DNA of 11,979 nucleotides, from assembly GCA_023431205.1 (NCBI GenBank), contig JAEYXQ010000062.1, positions 1-11,979 of the forward strand, given 5' to 3'. Shown in pieces: positions 1 to 5,735 of the stretch. Numbering within the stretch: the stretch's first letter is position 1; each line of letters opens with the position of its first letter. Both the position numbers and the translations under genes were made by a program. The stretch comes from Pseudomonadota bacterium. GTDB lineage: Bacteria; Pseudomonadota; Alphaproteobacteria; Rhizobiales; Devosiaceae. The notes beneath the pieces are model-generated. The model was not told the origin of the DNA and did not search any database. It worked only from the letters and a program-made list of their open reading frames with translations.

Positions 1-433
1 GGTGTTCCCATGGTATCGGCACGATTGACGTGCCGGCGGTTGCGTTCGCTACCGGCAATATCACGCCGTTCCATGACCAGAGGAACAGCAACATCCACGA
101 CATGGCCGGGCGCCATCCCCAGGAGAAAACGCTGCCACGCTGATCCTCGCGGTCCAGCATGCGGTCGCGCTGCGAGGTCGCCACCGTGAGGTAGGCAACC
201 CACTCGGCGCTTCGTTCGCGCTCAATCGCCTGTACCTTGTTCGCGGCTTTGGGATCCGCTTCGATCGCAGCTTTCACTGCTTCCGGTGTGGGCTGGGCAC
301 CGAATGCCTAGGCTAGCGCCTCGATCACTTGTGCGGAAGCCTCTCCGGCGATCCCACCGACATTGGTGCGCAGGATCGAGCCGAGAATGGGCGCGCCGAG
401 GCTGACAAGAACAGGAGCAAGGGAACTAAGCAT
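1..433 (-). pseudogene. Phage holin-like protein (3-TM type), interrupted by an amber codon; partial at window edge
   Basis: Read on the minus strand from ATG at 433, this frame is open to the window edge except for one TAG (plus-strand 308-310) at codon 42. A GGGAGG ribosome-binding site lies at about 441-446, seven bases before the ATG. The first 41 residues are hydrophobic and Gly/Ser-rich (MLSSLAPVLVSLGAPILGSI). After the stop the same frame continues with a charged stretch (QPTPEAVKAAIEADPK), an ERE/RDRMLDRED helix, and a hydrophobic tryptophan-rich segment (WRPAMSWMLLFLWSW). This order (hydrophobic N-terminus, charged middle, W-R-P followed by a membrane helix) resembles the 3-TM holins of phages and gene transfer agents, which permeabilise the inner membrane for lysis or release. 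Family assignment is from memory of the pattern. The amber codon is one substitution from GAG, CAG or AAG. It could be a true null, a sequencing error or, less likely, a suppressed stop. The 3' end lies outside the window. Confidence 0.6.
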
Positions 434-3013
434 TTGCGGCCTCCCGACGATTCATTCGGGCGCCAGCTTCTGTCTGACATGGCGAACATCATGGGCAGGA
501 AGGAAGACGAACCCTTCATGCCCGTAGGCAAGGACGACGTGGCTGAGATTCTGCGTCGGCGTCTGCTGGACCCAGAGACGACCAAGGATCCAAACGCCTT
601 TAAGCCAAACGTACAGGCTGTGGTGAAGGCCATCTCGACGCTCGACTCGGAGTTCGCGAAGACACCAAAGCAGCGTGACGAGCGCGAGAAACAGTATCTG
701 GCGAGTTTCCCGTTCGACCCTGCCATGATGGAGGTGTTCTACACCCGTTGGACCAGTGGGCTGCCGCTATTCCAGCGCACCCGCGGCGTGCTCCGTACCT
801 TCGCAGTGGCGCTTCGAGATGCCGAACCTTGGGACCAGTCGCCACTGGCTGGGGCATCGATTCTCTTGGCTAAAGACAACGAAACGAAGCTTTCCTCTGC
901 TCTCAGCGATCTCGCAGGCGTCGCCCGTCTTGAGGGAGTCGATGGTAAGCCCATGGACTGGGTTGCCATCCTTCAGGGGGAACTGGGCTTTGCGCGGGAG
1001 GCGCAGGAACAGTTGCCCGCGCTGAGCAACCGGGAGGTTGAGCAGGCGGTGATAGGGACTTTCCTGCATTCGCAGCCACAGGGAACGAATCACGCGCGCA
1101 TCACTGATCTTTATGCTTTCGCCGGGGCTGCGAAGCCTGATCGCATTGCGCTAGAGAAAGGCCTGCAGGCGTGGGGGGAACGCTCCTGGTTCTTAGATGA
1201 GGTGCATCTCGAAAGCGCTGAGAAGCGCGCCGATGGTAGCCGCGGCCTGCCGAAGACCTGGCGGCTCGGCTTCCAGCCGAACCTCAAGCAGATGCACGAT
1301 GAGGCGAAGGTCAACCGAGTCCCCAAGACTGCGGTGGACGAACTGCTCCTTGAGGAGATCAAATCCGCGAAGTGGCTCGACTCTGGTGCTACGACACTTG
1401 GCGCCAAGGTGCACAAGCTTCCGACCGGTCCTGATCAGGTGCCGAGCGACGGCGAGTTTCGCTACGTAGTCCTCGGTCCCAATGGTCAATCCGAGTCGGG
1501 GAAGCCATCCACTCTGGCGGTCCGCTTTTGTGATGAGGTGACGGGGCCGCAAAATCCGCGTGCAGCAAAAAACGCAATCGTCATTGCGGCGCCAGATCGA
1601 AACGGTTTGGCCATAGCCTACGAGAAGGTAAAGGACCATCTCGCGTGGCTGGAAGTGAAGAGTCTGCTGTCGGGACAGACCATAGACCCGGTGCGCTCCT
1701 CGAAGCTCGACAGCGAAATCACCGGTTCCAGGAAGGATATCGGCAGCGCTGTTCGGCAAGCCTACTGCATCGTCGTCACCCGGGGTGTCGACGACGTCGT
1801 GCACGCGTTTAAGGTCACTGTGGATACGACGAAGCCCCTGTTTCAGACTATCAAAGAAGACCAGAAATCACGCATAACCGACCTCCCACTAACGCCCAAT
1901 GCCATTTTGCCAGGCTCGACCAGCGGCTTCGATTTGTGGCGGCAGGATGAAGACAGGAGGCGCGTGAAGACCATAGTCGGTGCATTCTCCGAGCGGCCAA
2001 AACTGCCGAAAATGCTTCGCCGCAAGGACCTGCTCGACACAGTGGCGAATGGATGCATCCAGGGCCTCTATGTGCTGTCTTTGGCGCGACCTGACGGCAC
2101 GGCTCGTACATGGTGGCGCATGCCGATTGATGAGCAAGCGCTTACCGACGATGCGCTAGAAGCAGTCCAGAACAGTGCTGCTGTACTAGACTCGCTTGAC
2201 CCTTCCTTGATCGTGCCCGGTAGGCTCGAAGGTCTAGACTGGCAGAACGGTGTGAAGGTTGCCGACCTTGTAACCTACTTCGACGGCCATAGCCTCACGA
2301 TTGATCATCCTGACGAGGGGTGGACCGAGGTGAAGCCAATCCCGCGTTGTCCAGAGGCGAAGGTGCTCGACGCTGTAGTGGCTGCGGTAAAGACAGGCCA
2401 TGTTTGGCTGACCAGCGGACCCGCTTCTATTTGGGGGGAGACGCCGCCGGCCGGAGTTGTTTCGAAGACCGCGGTCTTGCGAGCGCCTCCCGACCCGATC
2501 AGCGTTTCGTCGCTCACACCCGAAGCTCTGCCAGATGCGTGGAGCGACGGTAAGGCGTCGGTTCACTCGATAGAGCAAGCAATTGCCGCTCAACGCGGCG
2601 TCGTGTCATTGCCCTGGAAGCTGGTAGAGGCTGCAATCTCCGGAGCCGTAAATTCTGGCTTCATCCGCATCGTTCCTGGTGGCACGGCGTGGCCTTGTCA
2701 GCCGCACGAAGCGGCGGCGGTTGAGATTCGTACACCAGAGATATCAACGACCAAGAGCGATACGAAATCGGACGGGTTTTCGGACAACAAAGTACCATGG
2801 CCGAAGCCAAATACGGCTTTCCGGCAGGCTGTCCTCGACAGCAGTCAACTGACCGAGTTGGTGGAGGGTATGGGTGACGTCCTGGCCGCAGCGGGAACAC
2901 TCACGCTCCGGTTTCGAGTGGCCGTGGAGTTCGCCGAAGGCGAAGTCGCCTCTCCGGAAATCGCCACGAAGTTGGCAGTCGCCCTCGACAAGCTCGGTCT
3001 CGAGGAGGGCTGA
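329..3013 (+). CDS. DUF499-like (COG1483) AAA+ ATPase, 5'-truncated: C-terminal part only
   Basis: This is an 894-residue open frame with a TTG at 329. Its first ~35 codons are antisense to the holin-like gene, so they are unlikely to be native. Family-like sequence seems to begin near residue 42 (FGRQLLSDM), and the ATG at 479 is a more natural start. The early stretch E-D-E-P-F-M-P-V-G-K-D-D-V-A-E-I-L-R-R-R resembles the segment following the ATPase core in DUF499 proteins. Later blocks fit the family's C-terminal half: FDLWRQDEDRRRVKTIVGAF (about 531-550), WLTSGPASIWGE (about 690) and a terminal LRFRVAVEF domain (about 860). DUF499 proteins usually exceed 1000 residues and carry Walker A/B motifs at the N-terminus; no P-loop is visible here. 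Related proteins accompany DUF1156 methylases and helicases in anti-phage loci, none of which is present. I read it as a remnant, probably not a working ATPase. The family call rests on remembered motifs, so it is moderate. Confidence 0.55.
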   Translation: MCGSLSGDPTDIGAQDRAENGRAEADKNRSKGTKHLRPPDDSFGRQLLSDMANIMGRKEDEPFMPVGKDDVAEILRRRLLDPETTKDPNAFKPNVQAVVKAISTLDSEFAKTPKQRDEREKQYLASFPFDPAMMEVFYTRWTSGLPLFQRTRGVLRTFAVALRDAEPWDQSPLAGASILLAKDNETKLSSALSDLAGVARLEGVDGKPMDWVAILQGELGFAREAQEQLPALSNREVEQAVIGTFLHSQPQGTNHARITDLYAFAGAAKPDRIALEKGLQAWGERSWFLDEVHLESAEKRADGSRGLPKTWRLGFQPNLKQMHDEAKVNRVPKTAVDELLLEEIKSAKWLDSGATTLGAKVHKLPTGPDQVPSDGEFRYVVLGPNGQSESGKPSTLAVRFCDEVTGPQNPRAAKNAIVIAAPDRNGLAIAYEKVKDHLAWLEVKSLLSGQTIDPVRSSKLDSEITGSRKDIGSAVRQAYCIVVTRGVDDVVHAFKVTVDTTKPLFQTIKEDQKSRITDLPLTPNAILPGSTSGFDLWRQDEDRRRVKTIVGAFSERPKLPKMLRRKDLLDTVANGCIQGLYVLSLARPDGTARTWWRMPIDEQALTDDALEAVQNSAAVLDSLDPSLIVPGRLEGLDWQNGVKVADLVTYFDGHSLTIDHPDEGWTEVKPIPRCPEAKVLDAVVAAVKTGHVWLTSGPASIWGETPPAGVVSKTAVLRAPPDPISVSSLTPEALPDAWSDGKASVHSIEQAIAAQRGVVSLPWKLVEAAISGAVNSGFIRIVPGGTAWPCQPHEAAAVEIRTPEISTTKSDTKSDGFSDNKVPWPKPNTAFRQAVLDSSQLTELVEGMGDVLAAAGTLTLRFRVAVEFAEGEVASPEIATKLAVALDKLGLEEG

Positions 3014-3074
3014 TCCAGTTTAGCAGCGGGCTGGCGATGATGAACGGCGTGTTCAATGGTAGGGCGCAAGCGGC

Positions 3075-3656
3075 GTGACCGCGGGGCAGAGAGAGCAGCC
3101 GGACCTTCTCTCCGATCTCTCGGACGTCGATTTCGTCCGCTACCTTCTCGCCGACCTGCATGACGATCTGCCGGATAAGGTCGGTCGTTTTCGCATGCTC
3201 GCTGATCTCGGCACTGAGATGGGGCGCTCCGGCACGATGATATTCGGCGGCCACACGGCCTATCATGCGTGGGTTGAAGCTCGCTCGTCATTCGTCCACG
3301 GCAACTACATCGCCACGATCCTTCTGTGCCAGGGACTCGTTGAACACTTGCTGGCGGCTTACCTCCATGCCGGCCTCCTGATCGATGATATCCCGGATCG
3401 CATTAAGTTCTCAGAGACGCTCCGTCGCTGCCGTGATCGCGACGTGATAACCGACGAGGACGCTATCGATCTTTGCCGCATGATGGAGTTGCGGAACCCC
3501 CTGTCCCACTTCCGTCACGTTCACGATAGCCAGAGCATGGATCGCAGGACTCTAGATGACCGCGTCTCAGCGGAGGAACTCCTGCGCCGCGACGCGATCT
3601 TTGCGATCAGCCTTGCCGTCACTATGCTTGCAAAGCCGACATTCCGGGTCGGATGA
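3075..3656 (+). CDS. Predicted HEPN-like protein (Rx4H motif), defence- or toxin-type candidate
   Basis: This protein has 193 residues and starts at GTG 3075; an in-frame TAG at 3060 blocks any longer form. It is predicted to be helical and soluble. Residues 62-96 (AYHAWVEARSSFVHGNYIAT and following, then GLVEHLLAAYL) look like the first two helices of a HEPN/DUF4145-type fold. Residues 138-147 (MELRNPLSHFR region) contain R140-N-P-L-S-H145, the Rx4-6H signature that forms the RNase active site in catalytic HEPN proteins. A polar residue directly after the Arg (Asn141) is also typical. HEPN proteins act as RNases in toxin-antitoxin, abortive infection and CRISPR-associated systems, or as non-catalytic partners. 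No nucleotidyltransferase (MNT) antitoxin gene is adjacent. It lies 61 bp after the DUF499-like gene on the same strand, so cotranscription is possible. The fold is inferred from motif and pattern only; the exact substrate cannot be told. Confidence 0.55.
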   Translation: MTAGQREQPDLLSDLSDVDFVRYLLADLHDDLPDKVGRFRMLADLGTEMGRSGTMIFGGHTAYHAWVEARSSFVHGNYIATILLCQGLVEHLLAAYLHAGLLIDDIPDRIKFSETLRRCRDRDVITDEDAIDLCRMMELRNPLSHFRHVHDSQSMDRRTLDDRVSAEELLRRDAIFAISLAVTMLAKPTFRVG

Positions 3657-3902
3657 TATGACGGGGCACGAATTCCAAAGCAGCCGCAGTTCGCTCTCCG
3701 TTCCGTTTGCTTGCCGGATGTCTCGCGAACCATGCGGACAGCAAGCGAACTAAAAGCACCAGAAAAACAAAGATTTGCAGCTCTTCACCAAAGCCGCCTA
3801 GTCATCAGGTTTAGAGAATATAGGCCCTGAGAGACCGCTTCCGAGTCTCCTGGCGCCGGGGCCCGTGCTCAGCCCCTCCCGCATAACCCACGAAAACAAC
3901 GG
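3657..3902. other. Non-coding gap with an imperfect inverted repeat; probable island/backbone boundary
   Basis: I find no convincing gene between the HEPN-like gene and the tRNA terminator. One imperfect inverted repeat is visible: GTTTGCTTG (3705-3713) against CAAGCGAAC (3742-3750), 8 of 9 positions pairing across a 28-base loop. It has no T-run, so it is not an obvious terminator. AT-richer patches occur near 3750-3775 and 3800-3825. No integrase remnant and no second copy of the tRNA 3' end were seen. Confidence 0.4.
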
Positions 3903-3922
3903 AAAAATCCAGCCGCAGCCGG
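3903..3922 (-). terminator. Intrinsic terminator of the tRNA-Ser gene
   Basis: On the minus strand the sequence CCGGCTGCGGCTGG (plus 3909-3922) folds into a short five-pair stem (one G-U pair) with a four-base loop. ATTTTT (3903-3907) follows directly. It lies 29 bases past the encoded CCA of the tRNA, as expected for a tRNA terminator. The stem is short, so efficiency is uncertain. Confidence 0.5.
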
Positions 3923-3950
3923 AAGAGGAGAACGCTTTCGCGAGGGCAAG

Positions 3951-4040
3951 TGGCGGAGAGAGAGGGATTCGAACCCTCGAGACGGTTCCCCGCCTACACA
4001 CTTTCCAGGCGTGCGCCTTCGACCACTCGGCCATCTCTCC
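3951..4040 (-). tRNA. tRNA-Ser (anticodon GGA)
   Basis: This is a 90-base class II tRNA read on the minus strand, with CCA encoded at plus 3951-3953. The acceptor stem GGAGAGA pairs with TCTCTCC and is followed by discriminator G. The D-arm contains GGCCGAGTGGTCGAAGGC. The anticodon loop CTGGAAA carries GGA (plus 4004-4006), which reads UCC and UCU serine codons. A long variable arm (GGCGGGGAACCGTC), the hallmark of serine tRNAs, precedes the T-arm with GGTTCGAATCC. Its 3' end points towards the accessory region at 1-3900, the usual geometry when an element integrates into the 3' part of a tRNA gene. The tRNA itself is intact. Confidence 0.97.
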
Positions 4041-4108
4041 GCATCGGCTGTTTCCCGGCTGGAAGAGTTCCGGGAAAGCCGGCCTCAGGGCCGGCGCGAG
4101 CGAGCGGC
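4041..4108 (-). other. tRNA-Ser leader with two tandem perfect hairpins
   Basis: The roughly 60-base leader between the predicted promoter and the mature tRNA holds two strong stem-loops. The promoter-proximal one has 7-bp perfect arms (4078-4084 with 4089-4095) and a 4-base loop. The second has 8-bp perfect arms, TTTCCCGG (4051-4058) with CCGGGAAA (4070-4077), and an 11-base loop, ending 10 bases from the tRNA 5' end. They are directly adjacent. They may guide 5' processing or be leftovers of another element; neither has a U-tract. Confidence 0.5.
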
Positions 4109-4136
4109 AATATACTTATCGTCGCCCCGGGCGCAA
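4109..4136 (-). promoter_or_regulatory. Predicted sigma-70 type promoter for tRNA-Ser
   Basis: On the minus strand TTGCGC (plus 4131-4136) and TATATT (plus 4109-4114) are separated by 16 bases. Transcription would start near 4102, about 60 bases before the tRNA. The AT-rich -10 hexamer stands out against GC-rich surroundings. Confidence 0.5.
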
Positions 4137-4259
4137 GGGATCACGAGGCGGCGATGACGATTGTTTCAGCGTTAGCCACAACCCATCTCTTGTGAGCCGA
4201 ACCTCGGGCGTGGCAGAAGGTCTCTGTCCACCGGCGGAACGGGCGGCTTCAGCCCGGCT

Positions 4260-4276
4260 TATCCTCCTGAAGGATA
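4260..4276 (+). promoter_or_regulatory. Small hairpin just before the ribosome-binding site of the 4287 gene
   Basis: TATCCT (4260-4265) pairs with AGGATA (4271-4276) across the loop CCTGA. The purine-rich GGGAAGGG ribosome-binding region follows directly and the ATG is at 4287. The AGGA in the hairpin's right arm could itself be a Shine-Dalgarno sequence, so the stem might modulate start access. No clear -35/-10 pair for this gene was found in 4137-4259. Confidence 0.25.
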
Positions 4277-4286
4277 GGGAAGGGTC

Positions 4287-4610
4287 ATGCGGCTGATCTT
4301 GCGTATCACGGGTACCTGGCTGATCGCGCTGGCACTGGTGCTGGCGGTGGTGGACGGCACGCGCTCGCTGGCTGCCAATGCGGTGGAGTTCACGAGCCTT
4401 GCCGAGCTGTGGACACAGCTCAATCCGCCCAGCCTCGAAGCGGTGCGGGGGTTCTTTGCCAGCCGCTTCTTTGCCGACCTGCTCGATGCAACGCTTGATC
4501 AAGCGCTTGATTTACCAGCGTTTGCGGTGGTGGCGATCCCCGGGATCGTCATTGCGCTGCTGGGCCGCCGGCCCCGTCGCGAACGCTATATCCGCGCCGG
4601 TCAATTCTGA
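4287..4610 (+). CDS. Small two-helix membrane protein of unknown function
   Basis: The product has 107 residues and starts at ATG 4287 after an AAGGG ribosome-binding site. I do not recognise a characterised family. It has a first membrane helix at residues 5-22 (LRITGTWLIALALVLAVV), a loop of about 55 residues with short amphipathic segments (F-T-S-L-A-E-L-W near 35-42, then A-S-R-F-F-A-D-L-L-D near 58-67), a second helix at 78-93 (AFAVVAIPGIVIALLG) and a basic tail GRRPRRERY. By the positive-inside rule both ends are cytoplasmic and the loop periplasmic. It precedes msrA by 34 bp on the same strand and is probably cotranscribed with it, but this says nothing firm about its role. The good ribosome-binding site and the standard two-helix layout argue for a real gene. 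Confidence 0.8.
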   Translation: MRLILRITGTWLIALALVLAVVDGTRSLAANAVEFTSLAELWTQLNPPSLEAVRGFFASRFFADLLDATLDQALDLPAFAVVAIPGIVIALLGRRPRRERYIRAGQF

Positions 4611-4644
4611 CCGCACCGAGGCGGCTTGAAAAAGGAGTTCACCG

Positions 4645-5307
4645 ATGTTCCTCAGATCCAAGCCCATGACCATCCCCAGCGCTGCCGAGGCGCTGCCGGG
4701 CCGCGATGCCGAAGTCGCTGTGGCTGAACAGCATTTTGTCAACGGAGAGGCGCTCAAGGGCCCCTACCCCGAGGGCGCCGAGACCATCTATCTCGGGCTT
4801 GGCTGCTTCTGGGGCGCCGAGCGGCTGTTCTGGCAATTGCCCGGCGTGATCGTCACCGCCGTGGGATACCAGGGCGGCAGCACGCCGAATGCGACTTATG
4901 AGGAGGTCTGCAGCGGCCGGACCGGGCATACCGAGATCGTCAAGGTGGTCTACGACCCCAAGGTGATCAGCCTCGAGACCATTCTCAAGACGTTCTGGGA
5001 AGAACACGACCCGACGCAAGGTATGCGGCAGGGCAATGATGTCGGCACACAGTATCGCTCGGCGATCTACACGACGACGCCCGAACAAGCCGAAATCGTG
5101 CGCAAGAGCCGGGACATGTACCAGTCTGCTCTCGACAGGGCTGCACGCGGCCGGATCACCACCGAGATTGCCGAGGCGGGTCCGTTCTATTACGCCGAGA
5201 CCTACCACCAGCAGTATCTCGCCAAGAACCCGAACGGCTATTGCGGGCTGGCGGGTACCGGCGTGTCATGCCCGATCGGGCTCGGCGTCACCGCTGCCGC
5301 GGAGTAG
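4645..5307 (+). CDS. msrA: Peptide methionine (S)-S-oxide reductase MsrA
   Basis: MsrA reduces the S-epimer of methionine sulfoxide in proteins and free methionine, using thioredoxin, and so repairs oxidative damage. The 220-residue product shows the catalytic motif G-C-F-W-G-A-E at 53-59, with Cys54 as nucleophile. GRTGHTEIVKVVYDP (91-105) holds Glu97, and GNDVGTQYRSA (130-140) holds Asp134 and Tyr137. A C-terminal tail, NGYCGLAGTGVSCP (197-210), carries Cys200 and Cys209, the likely resolving cysteines of an E. coli-type three-cysteine enzyme. The N-terminal 45 residues (FLRSKPMTIPSAAEALPGR) match the extended start seen in proteobacterial MsrA and show no signal peptide, so the enzyme is cytoplasmic. 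AAGGAG at 4632-4637 fixes the start at ATG 4645. It follows the small membrane protein by 34 bp and precedes the YjbR-like gene by 32 bp. Confidence 0.97.
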   Translation: MFLRSKPMTIPSAAEALPGRDAEVAVAEQHFVNGEALKGPYPEGAETIYLGLGCFWGAERLFWQLPGVIVTAVGYQGGSTPNATYEEVCSGRTGHTEIVKVVYDPKVISLETILKTFWEEHDPTQGMRQGNDVGTQYRSAIYTTTPEQAEIVRKSRDMYQSALDRAARGRITTEIAEAGPFYYAETYHQQYLAKNPNGYCGLAGTGVSCPIGLGVTAAAE

Positions 5308-5339
5308 ATGAACGAAGCTGAACGGAAATTGGGCGGCAG

Positions 5340-5735
5340 ATGAACGAGTATCCGCCGCTCATGCACCGCACCGAGTTCGAAGCTTTCGTCACTTCGCTGC
5401 CGGCTGCACGGATCGTGCGGCAGTGGCGCGATGATTCCGTCGGCTATGTCGGGGAGCGCGTCTTTGCGCTCCTGGATCGCGACCCGGGCGAGATCTGGCT
5501 CAAAGTGTCGGATCTTGCCTATCCGATCCTGATCGAGCAGCCCGGCATTCGCCCGGCACCCTACTTCGCCCGCGCCAAATGGGTGGCGATCTCGGCGGCA
5601 AGCGGGCTCGGCGATGCCGAGTTGCGGGCCTATGTTGGCGAGGCGCACCGGCTGGTGGCGGCGCGGCTGACGCGAAAGACCCGCGCCGCGCTCGGGCTCG
5701 AGGCGCTTACTCCGGCAGCACCGCAAAGACCCTGA
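5340..5735 (+). CDS. YjbR/MmcQ-family protein
   Basis: This 131-residue soluble protein matches the MmcQ/YjbR (CyaY-like fold) family. The N-terminal helix (HRTEFEAFVTSLP, 9-21) is followed by a beta-rich core (VGERVFALLDRDPGEIWLKV, about 37-56), then PILIEQPGIRPAPYFARAKWVAI (62-84) and a C-terminal helical part A-E-L-R-A-Y-V-G-E-A-H-R-L-V-A-A-R-L-T. The segments R-P-A-P-Y-F-A-R-A-K-W-V and L-R-A-Y-V-G-E-A-H-R-L-V-A are the family's most conserved ones. Family members are often annotated as DNA-binding, but their cellular role is poorly known. The ATG at 5340 overlaps the TGA of a tiny frame at 5308-5343 (ATGA), and the ribosome-binding site (GGCGGC) is weak, so coupled translation or a start at Met8 (5361) is possible. 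Its last 29 bases overlap the 3' end of the convergent membrane protein gene. Confidence 0.85.
   Translation: MNEYPPLMHRTEFEAFVTSLPAARIVRQWRDDSVGYVGERVFALLDRDPGEIWLKVSDLAYPILIEQPGIRPAPYFARAKWVAISAASGLGDAELRAYVGEAHRLVAARLTRKTRAALGLEALTPAAPQRP

Noticed and set aside
3080..3100. GCAGAGAGAGCAGCC near the start of the HEPN-like gene as a second att copy of the tRNA 3' end
   Set aside because: Only a short GA-rich run is shared; the T-arm sequence GGTTCGAATCC is absent, so it is chance similarity.
3705..3750. Inverted repeat as a terminator for the HEPN-like gene
   Set aside because: The loop is 28 bases and no T-run follows either arm, so it does not fit an intrinsic terminator; kept only as a note.
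3798..4296. Open frames covering the tRNA-Ser region on both strands
   Set aside because: They run through a clear tRNA gene, its promoter and its terminator, so they are accidental.
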